The notes beneath the pieces were generated by a model that did not search any database, was not told the origin of the DNA, and saw only the letters and a program-made list of their open reading frames with translations. Source: Paraspadella gotoi (taxonomy: Eukaryota > Chaetognatha). From it: a stretch of DNA of 64,000 nucleotides. Positions 24,944 through 35,832 of this stretch are shown here, piece by piece; the first letter of the stretch is position 1; the number at the start of each line of letters is the position of its first letter. The translations under genes were made by a program, and so were the position numbers. Location: positions 10,477,045 to 10,541,044 of the forward strand of contig CM119267.1 of NCBI GenBank assembly GCA_051294375.1, read 5' to 3'.

Positions 24944-26077
24944 CTAAAGCGTAGTAAAATTTCTAAATTTAACTTTAATTAAAATTCTAAAAGTGAGGAA
25001 CGAACAACATTATATAATGAACATTTATGTAATAAAAAAATTTATAATAAATTTTACAATTTACGCAGTAGGGCATATTTATACTAGTACTAAACCAATA
25101 AATGTTCAAATTTCAAAACAGTTTTTTTTAAAAATTTTTTTGCAGATTTGGATTCGTCATAAAAAGTTGATAAAAAGAAATATAACTCTTTTTGAAAAAT
25201 TCCTTCATTAAGTGGGTCAAAAATTAGAAAAAGCTAATTTTAAGCTGAAAATTAATTTTTTATATATTAAATATAGTTTTTTTCAATTTTTAACCCACTT
25301 AATGAAAGAATTTTTAAAAATGATTTATATTTTCTTTTATCAACTTTTGACGAGGAATTCAAATCTGCAATCAAAATTAAGAAAAGCTTATTTTGAAATT
25401 TTTTGATTTTATAAGGATAGTACTATATATAAATATAGCCTACTGCAAAAATTAAAAACATAAAATTAATTTTTTTATAAATTAATGTTCACTGATGGTA
25501 TGTTGTTCATAATTGACTTTTAGAATTTTCGTATATAACTTTCACTACGCCTTAAAGTGTAAGTTGATTATCTCTTTATATAAACTGTCAATCTATCATG
25601 TCAATCAACAGCCAGTTCAGGTTTTCTTATTCTATCCCATTAATTTTTATTGCAGATTTGAATTCCTCATCAAAATTTGATAAAAGAAATATAAATCATT
25701 TTTAAAAATTCTTTCATTAAATTGGTTAAAAATTAAAAAAACTATATTTAATATATAAAAAATTAATTTTCAGCTTAAAATATTGTTTTTTTTTATTTTT
25801 GACCCACTTAATGAAGGAATTTTTTAAAAAAGAGTTATATTTCTTTTTATCAACTTTTTATGACGAATCCAATCTGCAAAAAAATCTTAGAAAAAACTGT
25901 TTTGAAATTTTAACATTTATTGGTTTAGTACTAGTATAAATATAGCCTACTGCGTTAATTTAAAATTTATTATAAATTTTTTTATTACATAAATGTTCAT
26001 TAATATAATGTTGTTCGTTCCTCACTTTTAGAATTTTAATTAAAGTTAAATTTAGAAATTTTACTACGCCTTAGTAA
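24944..26077. repeat. Nested AT-rich foldback elements (two related copies)
   Basis: 24,944-25,110 is found inverted at 25,925-26,077 and, less completely, at 25,410-25,560. Ends read GCGTAGTAAAAT on the left and ACTACGCCTTA on the right. Inside, two palindromes of about 240 bp (25,140-25,385 and 25,650-25,890) are built on GCAGATTTGGATTCGTCA and on ATTAAGTGGGTCAAAAAT / AACCCACTTAATGAA. The simplest reading is one foldback MITE at 24,944-25,560 and a second, left-truncated copy at 25,630-26,077. ORFs inside are AT-rich noise. Confidence 0.75.
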
Positions 26078-27055
26078 GCATGCTCGCTCGCTCTCGCATT
26101 AGTGCACTCTCGTGCTTTTCTACCTTTGATGCAGTAATTTAATTTACGTCGTAATTTTTCCAAGCAAAAAAAAAAAAAAATAAATGAAAAACTCTACAAA
26201 GTTAATTAGATAAATCGCCGTACGACGCCTCTCTCACATTAAAATAATTGTTTGTTTCTCGCGTTCGCGCTCGGCTTGGCGTCAAAGGCGAGCGCCCTAA
26301 CGGTTTGAGTCTACGCTCATTCGCTTACCTGGCGCCCGTGGGATTCGAACGCCCATGCCGATGCGTTCGCTCCTCGTCCGAAGCGACTTTGTATCGTGAT
26401 TCTGGTCTAACAGCGGCGCCCTCCTCGCCGGCTTTTCTCTTTTCTCCTTCGCCTCGGGGGCCTATGTGACTCCATGCGCGACGAACGGGAAACATAATTC
26501 ACAGCCTAGTGAATTTAATATCACCGTCCGCATCGTTATGGTTGACTATTTAACTATTTAACTCGATATAACGACTCGATAATTCGATAACTATTTGACT
26601 ATTTAAATCAATAACGAGTTCGTATGACTATAACTATAAACTATAACTATAAACTGTTACGTAACTAAAGCGAAAAGAAAAATAAAACTATTCCTCGCTA
26701 TCTGAAAATAAATATTTTCTCGTCAATAAATTTGAATGTATGATTTAAGAAGGAATTAGTTTAAATAAAGTAACGTTTAACGCTCGTTTTCACACACTAC
26801 ACACAAAATTAACAAACACATAACGATAAAAATCAGCACAAAACAGATCGTCATAAAAACATAAAGAAGGAGACATTAAGCAAATCGACTCTTCTTATTA
26901 TGAAGACGATGTTTTCGTTACTAACGTAGACTTTTGACCTTTGGCCTTTGAACTTTGCCGCCTTCCACAGATTCTTTTCTCTGGGACCACGTTCGCCCAA
27001 AATGGGACTCTGACCCCGGGGGAAGCCGAGGGGGGAAAAAGAGTTTTTTATGTTG

Positions 27056-27101
<46 letters not shown>

Positions 27102-28870
27102 TCTCTGACTCTGAATGACAGCGGCTGAAATTCATTTCATTCTCAGCCTTCTCTTAATTAATCGTCTGGAACTAGGAAGAAAGCAAAAAAAATATACAAA
27201 TAAAAGAAAACTAAGAGTAAGAAAGACAAAGAAAGACAAGAGCATTAAGACTGCGTCAAAGAGAGAGTGAGAGAGAGAGAAAACAAGCGGGAAAAAACAG
27301 ACAAGCACACGCAAAAAAAAAAATTTGGTTATATATGTGTGTTCTCCGGCCACGCCCTCTTCATACTCGACGCGCGCCCCCTGCCTCATTTGCATGATCC
27401 ATTTTTTCTCGAGCCCAGTTTCTTCAGTTTCTTCTCTTTTGTTTTCGCTCTTAAAGCCCCTCCGAGTCTTGAAGGTTATCGATCGTCGTCGTTGTAGTCT
27501 TCGTCGTCGTCGTCGTCGTCGGCGACGTTCTTTTCAAGGACGAAACGAGAAGAAGCTAATGAGTCATTTGTTTGTTGTCGCGGTTGGTCGTCGTCGTAGT
27601 CGTCCTTCCTTTGCTTCTTTTCCTTTTTTCTTTCCTTTCTTTCCTTTCCTCCCTTTGTTTCCTTTCCTCCTCGAAACTGGGCGCGTGTCGGTTCGTTAAA
27701 CGAGGCGATTAACTCGATTAAACCCGCGAGATTTTTTTTTTTAGAATTTAGTCTTCGCCGTCGCAGGAAAACCGGGAAGTAAGTTTTACTTTCCCCGGAC
27801 GATAATAACAATAAAAAACAACGATTTACAGTAAAAGCAGCAACGCCAAAGGAAGCAGCGGTAATTGTTTAATGACATACATAACGATCAACATTATTCT
27901 TAAGCGATGCTTCCGTTCAACTCGCTGAACCATCAAGAACGAGAGTTTCAAGTCGATGAAAGCGTTGAAAACGCGACACAATCTTCTCCGGCATTCTTAA
28001 TACTTTTCCAATTTACAATGTCCGCGATTTATTCCTAATTGTTAAATTTTATTGAATGAAATTGGTACAACCAATATAAAAATTATCCATTCATTTAATA
28101 AATAAGCTATCTTGCCCCTGACTTTGGACAGGCTTTGGTGGTTTAAGGCCTCCATCACTCTTACAAGATAATGACATAGCAGGTCCCTGCAAGCTTTCAA
28201 TCAAGACTCTTTCACAGTCTCATTTATCCACTCCCAGAGTACCTGGCTTCCCTATCAATGAAGTGGAAAATATTTCAAAGAATGTTTCAATTGTATGAAA
28301 AGACCACTCCCTTAAGTATTAGATCGGGGAATACTTATTGTACTCCGCACTAGCATCAAAATATCGTTTTGTGCGTTAAATCGTTTATTCTTTTATTTAA
28401 GAAAAAAGAAAATCTTCTCCGGCAGGATTCTACTCGCTTTACAAAAGCTTAAAGCTTAGTCGTTCTCGGAGCAAGCTTTTATTGCAGCATTCCACCACAT
28501 GAGGCTTCAGTGCATTATATTTTCTGTGAAAAAGCCATTCTGGAAAAATATGCATATATTTCCTTATGATTTAAAATACTACATATATTTTCTCTCCCTC
28601 ATAAACGCTAAATGTTCGATTCCGGCCCAATATCCCTAAAAAATCCCGCCTTCCATAAACGAGATATGGGAAAAGGGAATGGCGACCTCGGATCCGCGGT
28701 CGTCAAGGAAACAGGTTCCATGCCAATTCCAAGAAATTCAACCCTTTTCATATGCAGATGGAAAGAAGTTCAATCCCGCCAACGAATAAAGGCCATCTCA
28801 TTCTCTATCTCCCTCTCCCTCTCGCTCTCTCTCTCTAAAAATGACAGAAAAAAAATGACCAAAATTCAAG
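26078..28870. other. Gene-free stretch
   Basis: It contains simple-sequence patches: an ACTATAACTATAA run at 26,625-26,660, a (CT)n tract at 27,057-27,106 and a (TCG)n run at 27,480-27,525. The ORFs crossing 27.3-27.8 kb are translated triplet or CT repeats. No splice-bounded exon or conserved protein was recognised. Confidence 0.45.
26325..26418 (-). other. tRNA-like relic with a B-box (weak)
   Basis: On the minus strand GGCATGGGC GTTCGAATCCC resembles a tRNA T-arm / Pol III B-box, and GGCGCC occurs about 90 bases apart at both ends, like an acceptor stem. The T-stem has mismatches and no A-box or anticodon stem of normal length can be folded on that strand. It could be a decayed tRNA or a tRNA-derived SINE head. 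Confidence 0.25.
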
Positions 28871-28879
28871 GTAAAGTAA

Positions 28880-29380
28880 ATCGCTAAAGCGATTTTTTTT
28901 TTTCATCGAAGCCCCCTTGCTGCAGCTCCTGAAGCAGCGGACTCAAACAGACGCACAAAACTCGTCTCTTTTGCTGCTTCAATTGTCGCTCTCATTGTCG
29001 CATTAGCTTCCGCCATCGTTCAAATTTATCGTCGTCGTTTCCGTCGATCCGATCCTGTCGGAGGCTTAATTCTTTCTCTTGCTGAGTCACCCAGCAAGCA
29101 GGAATTTTTTTATTGCAAAAAATAGCTTTGGAAAAAAACCACGCTAATTCCTAACCCTAATATCTATCCCCTAATCTAACCTTAACTATAACCAAAACCA
29201 AACAATTAATTTATCGTTCAAATTATCGTCGTCGTTTTTGACAATCCAGATCCTGACACTGAGTCATCCAGCCAGATCTCAGAGAGAGAGAGAGAGATAG
29301 AGCGAGAGAGAGATATTGATTCGCTGATCAGTCATACGGCAAGAGGGCTTCGATGATTACAATTACAAAGGCGATTTTTT
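28880..29380. repeat. MITE-like element with terminal inverted repeats
   Basis: AATCGC...CATCGAAGCCCCCTTGC at the left (28,880-28,922) is inverted at the right as GCAAGAGGGCTTCGATG...GGCGATTT (29,338-29,378). The interior has two related direct segments starting TCAAATTTATCGTCGTCG (29,013) and TCAAATTATCGTCGTCG (29,218), each followed by a GAGTCA(C/T)CCAGC block. No ORF. Confidence 0.6.
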
Positions 29381-29389
29381 ACATGGTCT

Positions 29390-30070
29390 TATTTTATTAT
29401 CTGTTCGTTTGTTATCTACCTTGACTGGTGGTTGATTCACTTTCCTCATTGCATGTTTTGTTATTATTCTCCAAACGCTTGCTTTCGCCAATTCATTTTT
29501 TTTGTTTCTGAGTATCCATGGCGTAGGCGATCGCTTTCATTATGCTTTCTTGTTTAGTGCAGTAGAATAAAAAATAAAAACCTTCTTGAAATTCAAAGAA
29601 AAAAAAATATCCTTACTGTGAAAAAGTTTTCGAAAATCAAATAAAAAGTTTTTGAAACGAAAAAAAATTCAGATAAAAGAAACAAAGAAAGATAAAAATA
29701 GCGCGACTTGTTCATTAGATAATTTAGGCGATTTCCCAGGTCCCTTAGCATCGCTTTTGGCGAAAATAATTTTTTTTTTTGCGTTCACAAGATTTGGTCA
29801 TTTCAATCTTTTGTACTTTTTTCTATGAAGATGTAGGAATTTTAAAAAAAGGGATGCATGGGGACCAAGATATTCAGGAGAGGATATTGTAACCAAAAAA
29901 TGAATGACCTCCGACAATCTGTTTTGGCGCCAGGAATTTTTCAAAAGAAATTTTATTGGTAACCTCTATATCTCCGGTTCCAGAAAAGATAGAGGGCTGC
30001 GGTTTTCGACGTTCTAAGTAGAAATTAGCTCTAACTAATGAATATAGGCCCAAAAACTTGTGCTCCTCCC
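29390..30070. other. Gene-free AT-rich stretch
   Basis: No ORF of note, no repeat partner within the window and no RNA motif seen. Confidence 0.45.
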
Positions 30071-30130
30071 CTTAACTCGTCGCCTTCGGTTTAGTTATTT
30101 TTCTACTTCGCTTATTTTTACTTTTGCTCG

Positions 30131-30133
<3 letters not shown>

Positions 30134-30226
<93 letters not shown>
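30134..30226. repeat. (CT)n microsatellite
   Basis: About 93 bases of pure CT. In the inverted arm the equivalent position is replaced by 10 N (34,748-34,757). Confidence 0.95.
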
Positions 30227-31129
30227 ACTCACTCTCCCCATTTCGTGATTCTTCTTTCAATTTTCAATCGACTCACTCCATCTCTTCCTTTTTACCCAAC
30301 TCCTCTTCCTTTCCTTTCCTTTCATTTCTCCTTCCAAACGTCTTTTCCTTTTCTTTCCTCCGACATTTCGGCTCTTTTCGCCATTTGAAACCATAATCTG
30401 TTTTATCCCTCCTTTATTTATGGCTCCTTTCACTTTCCTCTTTCACGTTTCTTATCGCTTCTCATTTAGTGGTCGTCGTTTGGTTAAACGTCTTCCTATT
30501 CTATTCTCGTTTTTCTTTCCTTATTTTTCTTTTTTTATTAGATTTTTTTTCCCTTTTTATCCCCTTTTTTTCTTGTCTTCTACTGTCACTCAAGCACTCA
30601 CTATGTTTTAATTTTTCTCCATTTGATATTAATTGATCATTCACTTCTTATCCAATTCTTTTATCAATATCATTCTTTTTTTTCTTTTCTCGCTTTTCCT
30701 CGATTGCTCTTATTTTTTTCTTTCATTCCGCTATTCCCGATTTTTCCCGCCCTCCGTTTCTCCCCTCCCCATCTAACAACGTGATAATGTATCACCCGGT
30801 CATGTGACTCCTCACGAGAGAGGAAAAACGAAGCCAACTGGAACATGCAAATGAGGAGGAGAGGCGAGATTTATAGAGTACCCCTCCTCCTCCTCCTCCT
30901 CCTCCCACGAGTCCTTCTATTGTTTTTCCCTCTCGATCTCCGTGTCATATTCGCCGCGAAGTCTTCTCCTTTTCAGGTCGATCGAATCTAGGTTTTTTCC
31001 AACCCGTTCCAAAAAGACGCTCTTTGTCTCTGTCTCTATCTCTCTCTTCCGTGAAATTTATGTCGACTCTTGCTCTTAAAATATATTAAGGGAGAAACTT
31101 ACGTGAAATTCCCGGGGATTGTGGAGAAT

Positions 31130-31182
<53 letters not shown>

Positions 31183-31333
31183 TAAGAGAGAGAGCATTCC
31201 ATGCGAAGACAAAATGACTTGAATTGAAAAGATGGAAGAGAAAAACAAGAAATCGAGGAAAAGAAAAATCGGGAAGAAGGAATTCGAAGCGATTCAAGAA
31301 TAATGGAAAAGAATAAGGAATCGATAGGAGAGG

Positions 31334-31381
<48 letters not shown>

Positions 31382-31451
31382 TGAGAAGAGAGAGAGAGTA
31401 AAAGAACTCTTTTTCTTTCTCGCTTTTTCGCCCTTAAAAGTTTTTGACTCA

Positions 31452-31483
31452 GTTCACGTGAAGAGGGTAAGCGAGGTCACGTG
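31452..31483. promoter_or_regulatory. Paired CACGTG E-boxes
   Basis: TTCACGTGAA and GGTCACGTGACC lie within 32 bases, and the second is a perfect palindrome. GTCACGTGAC is the form bound by MiT/TFE and USF-type bHLH-zip factors. The inverted copy is at about 33,546-33,577. No adjacent coding gene is visible, so any role is conjecture. Confidence 0.35.
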
Positions 31484-31963
31484 ACCTCGCGGACGATTTC
31501 CGTTTTATCGAAGAGTTTCATCGACGCCAGCCCCGCCCACGACCACCGTCCACCGCCCACCCCCTGAGTCTCCCTCTTTCAACTCTTTCCAACTCCCCCG
31601 CGGCCTCCACCTCGATCTCTTACGGTTAACTCTTTCTGGCAAAAAAAAAAAAAAAAAAAATGGGGAAGATCCAAAAGGCGGAAAGGTTTACCAGTGAGAG
31701 GCCAAATTGCGTGGCCTCGAAATAAACGCTCAGTCGAAAATGAAATGGTCGCATCATTTACGGGATGTCAGTTTTGCAGTCGTCGTTCCCTTTTGCCACG
31801 CCGCATTCACTGGCCAGGCTCATCTGGTCGGGCGATTCGTCAGTGACGTCACCGAACGTCATTTGTCAAAATGGCGCCTTTAATTCGTATTTTCAAAGCC
31901 CCCCTTTTTTTTTTCTAAATTTTTTTATTGTGTAATCCTTCGTTTCGTTGCTTTAGGTATTGT

Positions 31964-32170
31964 AGGAATAAGTTTTATTTATTTGTGACAACGATTCATT
32001 TTTTTACAGTTTTAGAACGGACATGTTTTCGGCTTAGTTTACAAGCCTTCATCAGATCGCACACACAAATCTGTTAACGCTGATGAAGGCTTGTAAATTA
32101 AGCCGAAACATGTTCGTTTTCTAAACTGAAATAAAATGAATCGTCGTCACAAATAAATCAACTTATTCCT
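31964..32170. repeat. 207-bp hairpin element with hammerhead-like core motifs (copy 1)
   Basis: A long inverted repeat has outer arms AATAAGTTTTATTTATTTGTGA and inner arms each carrying CTGATGA, a GGCTT/AAGCC stem, then GAAA. On the plus strand CTGATGA begins at 32,080 and GAAA is at 32,105-32,108; the mirror motif is on the minus strand at about 32,030-32,056. CTGATGA-stem-GAAA is the conserved core of hammerhead ribozymes, which are reported in Penelope-like elements and animal retrozymes. Here an extra A sits before stem II and I could not find a canonical cleavage triplet flanked by stems I and III, so activity is not claimed. Confidence 0.6.
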
Positions 32171-32382
32171 GCTAAATTTAATAAAAAAAATTAATCTGAA
32201 TCTAAAGATTTTCTCAGATTTTTGTACTCGATATGATTAAAGTCTATTCAGCGAATTGACGTCGGAACTCTCTTATTTACCAGAACATGAATAAGGGCTA
32301 TCATTAAAGCAATGAGAGATATCATCATTTGTCAAGCACATGGGTTAGACCGCTTTTCAAAGCATTTAATGGTTTGCGCATA

Positions 32383-32384
32383 GG

Positions 32385-32463
<79 letters not shown>
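32383..32463. repeat. (GA)n microsatellite at the palindrome centre
   Basis: About 80 bases of pure GA just before the 25-N gap at the centre of the inverted duplication. Confidence 0.9.
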
Positions 32464-32466
<3 letters not shown>

Positions 32467-32529
32467 TGAGTGAAAGAGAAAAAGTGAGTGAAAGGGAACG
32501 ACCGCGAGAGGGAGGGAGATAGAGAAATG

Positions 32530-32554
32530 NNNNNNNNNNNNNNNNNNNNNNNNN
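32530..32554. other. 25-N assembly gap
   Basis: Exactly 25 N at the symmetry centre of the inverted duplication 30,071-34,830. Confidence 0.99.
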
Positions 32555-32769
32555 TCTCATGCGCAAACCATGAAATGCTTTGAAAAGCGGTCTAACCCAT
32601 TGTGCTTGACAAATGATGATATCTCTCATTGCTTTTAATGATAGCCCTTATTCATGTTCTGGTAAATAAGAGAGTTCCGACGTCAATTCGCTGAATAGAC
32701 TTTAATCATATCGAGTACAAAAATCTGAGAAAATCTTTAGATTTAGATTAATTTTTTAAAAAATTTAGC

Positions 32770-32976
32770 AGGAATAAGTTTGATTTATTTGTGACGACGA
32801 TTCATTTTATTTCAGTTTAGAAACGGACATGTTTCGGCTTAATTTACAAGCCTTCATCAGCGTTAACAGATTTGTGTGTGCGATCTGATGAAGGCTTGTA
32901 AACTAAGCCGAAGCATGTCCGTTTCTAAACTGTAAAAAAAATGAATCGTTGTCACAAATAAATAAAACTTATTCCC
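32770..32976. repeat. 207-bp hairpin element (copy 2, inverted arm)
   Basis: Reverse-complement counterpart of 31,964-32,170 with a few substitutions and indels. CTGATGAAGG is at about 32,885 on the plus strand, with its mirror on the minus strand. It exists because the whole locus is duplicated in inverted orientation, so it is not independent evidence of mobility. Confidence 0.6.
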
Positions 32977-33281
32977 GCAAATATCTAAAGCAACGAAACG
33001 AAAGGATTACACAATAAAAAAATTAAAAAAGAAAAAAGAAAAAGGGGCTTTGGAAATACGAATTAAAGGCGCCATTTTGACAAATGACGTTCGTGACGTC
33101 ACTGACGAATCGCCCGACAGATGAGCCTGGCCAGTGAATGCGGCGTGGCAAAAGGGAACGACGACTGCAAAACTGACATCCCGTAAATGATGCGACCATC
33201 TTCATTTTCGACTGAGCGTTTATTTCGAGGCCACGCAATTTGGCCTCTCACTGGTAAACCTCTCCGCCTTTGGATCTTCCC

Positions 33282-33541
33282 NNNNNNNNNNNNNNNNNNN
33301 NNNNNNNNNNNNNNNNNNNNNNNNNNNNNNNNNNNNNNNNNNNNNNNNNNNNNNNNNNNNNNNNNNNNNNNNNNNNNNNNNNNNNNNNNNNNNNNNNNNN
33401 NNNNNNNNNNNNNNNNNNNNNNNNNNNNNNNNNNNNNNNNNNNNNNNNNNNNNNNNNNNNNNNNNNNNNNNNNNNNNNNNNNNNNNNNNNNNNNNNNNNN
33501 NNNNNNNNNNNNNNNNNNNNNNNNNNNNNNNNNNNNNNNNN
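33282..33541. other. 260-N assembly gap
   Basis: N run inside the right arm of the inverted duplication. It replaces roughly 180 bases present in the left arm (about 31,485-31,665). Confidence 0.99.
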
Positions 33542-33647
33542 CGCGAGGTCACGTGACCTCGCTTACCCTCTTCACGTGAACTGAGTCAAAAACTTTTAAG
33601 GGCGAAAAAGCGAGAAAGAAAAAGAGTTCTTTTACTCTCTCTCTCTC

Positions 33648-33698
<51 letters not shown>

Positions 33699-33836
33699 GA
33701 TTCCTTTTCTTTTCCATTATTCTTGAATCGCTTCGAATTCCTTCTTCCCGATTTTTCTTTTCCTCGATTTCTTGTTTTTCTCTTCATCTTTTCAATTCAA
33801 GTCATTTTGTCTTCGCATGAATGCTCTCTCTCTTAC

Positions 33837-33867
<31 letters not shown>

Positions 33868-34830
33868 TCTCCTTCCCTCTTTCTCTCTCTCTCTCTCATT
33901 CTCCACAATCCCCGGGAATTTCACGTAAGTTTCTCCCTTAATATATTTAAGGAGCAAGAGTCGACATAAATTTCACGGAAGAGAGAGATAGAGACAGAGA
34001 CAAAGAGCGTCTTTTTGGAACGGGTTTGGAAAAAACCTAGATTCGATCGACCTGAAAAGGAGGAAAGACTTCGCGGCGAATATGACACGGAGATCGAGAG
34101 GGAAAACAATAGAAGGACTCGTGGGAGGAGGAGGAGGAGGAGGAGGGGTACTCTATAAATCTCGCCTCTCCTCCTCATTTGCATGTTCCAGTTGGCTTCG
34201 TTTTTCCTCTCTCGTGAGGAGTCACATGACCGGGTGATACATTATCACGTTGTTAGATGGGGAGGGGAGAAACGGAGGGCGGGAAAAATCGGGATAGCGG
34301 AATGAAAGAAAAAAATAAGAGCAATCGAGGAAAAGCGAGAAAAGAAAAAAAGAATGATATTGATAAAAGAATTGGATAAGAAGTGAATGATCAATTAATA
34401 TCTAATGGAGAAAAATTAAAACATAGTGAGTGCTTGAGTGACAGTAGAAGACAAGAAAAAAAGGATAAAAAGGGAAAAAAAATCTAATAAAAAAAGAAAA
34501 ATAAGGAAAGAAAAACGAGAATAGAATAGGAAGACGTTTAACCAAACGACGACCACTAAATGAGAAGCGATAAGAAACGTGAAAGAGGAAAAGTGAAAGG
34601 AGCCATAAATAAAGGAGGGATAAAACAGATTATGGTTTCAAATGGTGAAAAGAGCCGAAATGTCGGAGGAAAGAAAAGGAAAAGACGTTTGGAAGGGAGA
34701 AATGAAAGGAAAGAAAAGGAAGAGGAGTTGGATAAAAAGGAAGATATNNNNNNNNNNAGAGAGAGACAGACCGAGCAAAAGTAAAAATAAGCGAAGTAGA
34801 AAAATAACTAAACCGAAGGCGACGAGTTAA

Positions 34831-35578
34831 AGTGGGTCGGTTAACGAGTGGGGAAAGACGGATGGAAAGACAAAAGGACTATCGCCCATTAAGGGTCGCT
34901 CTTGAAAATAAATAGCTCTGAATAATTAGCTTCTCATTTGCATTTTTAAGCGCCTCTTCTATCGGGGCACCCGAGGCGTTGCGAGGGATCCGAGGCTCGC
35001 CGACTTTAGTCGTTTTTAATTTGTTGAGCTCGTCATTTTTAATTTTTTAAAGCCCGATTAAAAATTTTTGACGACGGGTTNNNNNNNNNNAATAACTTTA
35101 TTTATTAGACGAATGTAAATATCCCTAAATTTAGGTCCTTGAAAGGGAATCTAAAAAGAAAAGAGAACGTTTTGATCATTTTGACTCACTCTCAGACATT
35201 CTTTTCAGTCACTCTATCAAATTTTTAGTCTCCGTTTTGTGTGATTATTTTCAAACATTTCGACTTTTGTGTCGATGAGTTTTCGGGATATTCTTCCCAT
35301 TGACCTTTGCTCCAAATTTGGAACCAACCGTCTCTTCCTTTCACGAAATTCCTTTCGTGAATCCGTTGAAATTACGACCAATGGGAACTCTACATAACGG
35401 GGGTATCCTGACCAATAGGAAATGTTTAGATTTAAGAGAGAGTCACTGGTCAAACTCGGGATTCGACTTGGGATATCTCTTTAGAATCACAGTTTATAAA
35501 ACTCACGGAACCCTTCCATTTGGCTATTATTTGAAAACAACAACAACAACACTATATTTAAATGATAATCCCGATTTC
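34831..35578. other. Gene-free stretch upstream of GART
   Basis: AT-rich sequence with a 10-N gap at 35,081-35,090. The ORF spanning 35,300-35,578 has no recognised similarity and runs into N. It may contain 5' flank of the purine gene, but no promoter element is clear. Confidence 0.4.
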
Positions 35579-35823
35579 NNNNNNNNNNNNNNNNNNNNNN
35601 NNNNNNNNNNNNNNNNNNNNNNNNNNNNNNNNNNNNNNNNNNNNNNNNNNNNNNNNNNNNNNNNNNNNNNNNNNNNNNNNNNNNNNNNNNNNNNNNNNNN
35701 NNNNNNNNNNNNNNNNNNNNNNNNNNNNNNNNNNNNNNNNNNNNNNNNNNNNNNNNNNNNNNNNNNNNNNNNNNNNNNNNNNNNNNNNNNNNNNNNNNNN
35801 NNNNNNNNNNNNNNNNNNNNNNN
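35579..35823. other. 245-N assembly gap immediately before GART
   Basis: The run ends nine bases before the GART start codon, so the 5' UTR and any upstream exon are not visible. Confidence 0.99.
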
Positions 35824-35832
35824 GCAACGTCG

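Larger units (their letters stand above)
30071..34830. repeat. 2.4-kb inverted duplication (palindrome) centred on a 25-N gap
   Basis: 30,071-32,529 is the reverse complement of 32,555-34,830. The outer ends read TTAACTCGTCGCCTTCGG and its complement; the inner ends read TTTGCGCAT and ATGCGCAAA. The arms differ by small indels and by microsatellite length, and the right arm has extra N runs (33,282-33,541 and 34,748-34,757). Features present in both arms are: a CT/GA tract; a GAGG-rich promoter-like patch with ATGCAAAT octamer and TTTATAGA; GGTCACGTGACC E-boxes; and a 207-bp hairpin. No gene. A fold-back read or over-extended gap filling could produce this; a real palindrome is possible. Confidence 0.9.

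Noticed and set aside
30780-30905. snRNA promoter (ATGCAAAT octamer plus TTTATAGA)
   Set aside because: No snRNA sequence follows; the downstream DNA is CCT repeats, so only promoter-like words remain.
32080-32116. Canonical active hammerhead ribozyme
   Set aside because: The core words are present, but an extra A precedes stem II and no proper NUH cleavage site with paired stems I and III could be folded; kept only as a hammerhead-like motif.
35300-35578. Upstream exon of GART in the 212-codon ORF
   Set aside because: The first 93 residues show no purine-enzyme similarity, and the ORF continues only because N codons are read as X; GART starts naturally at 35,833.
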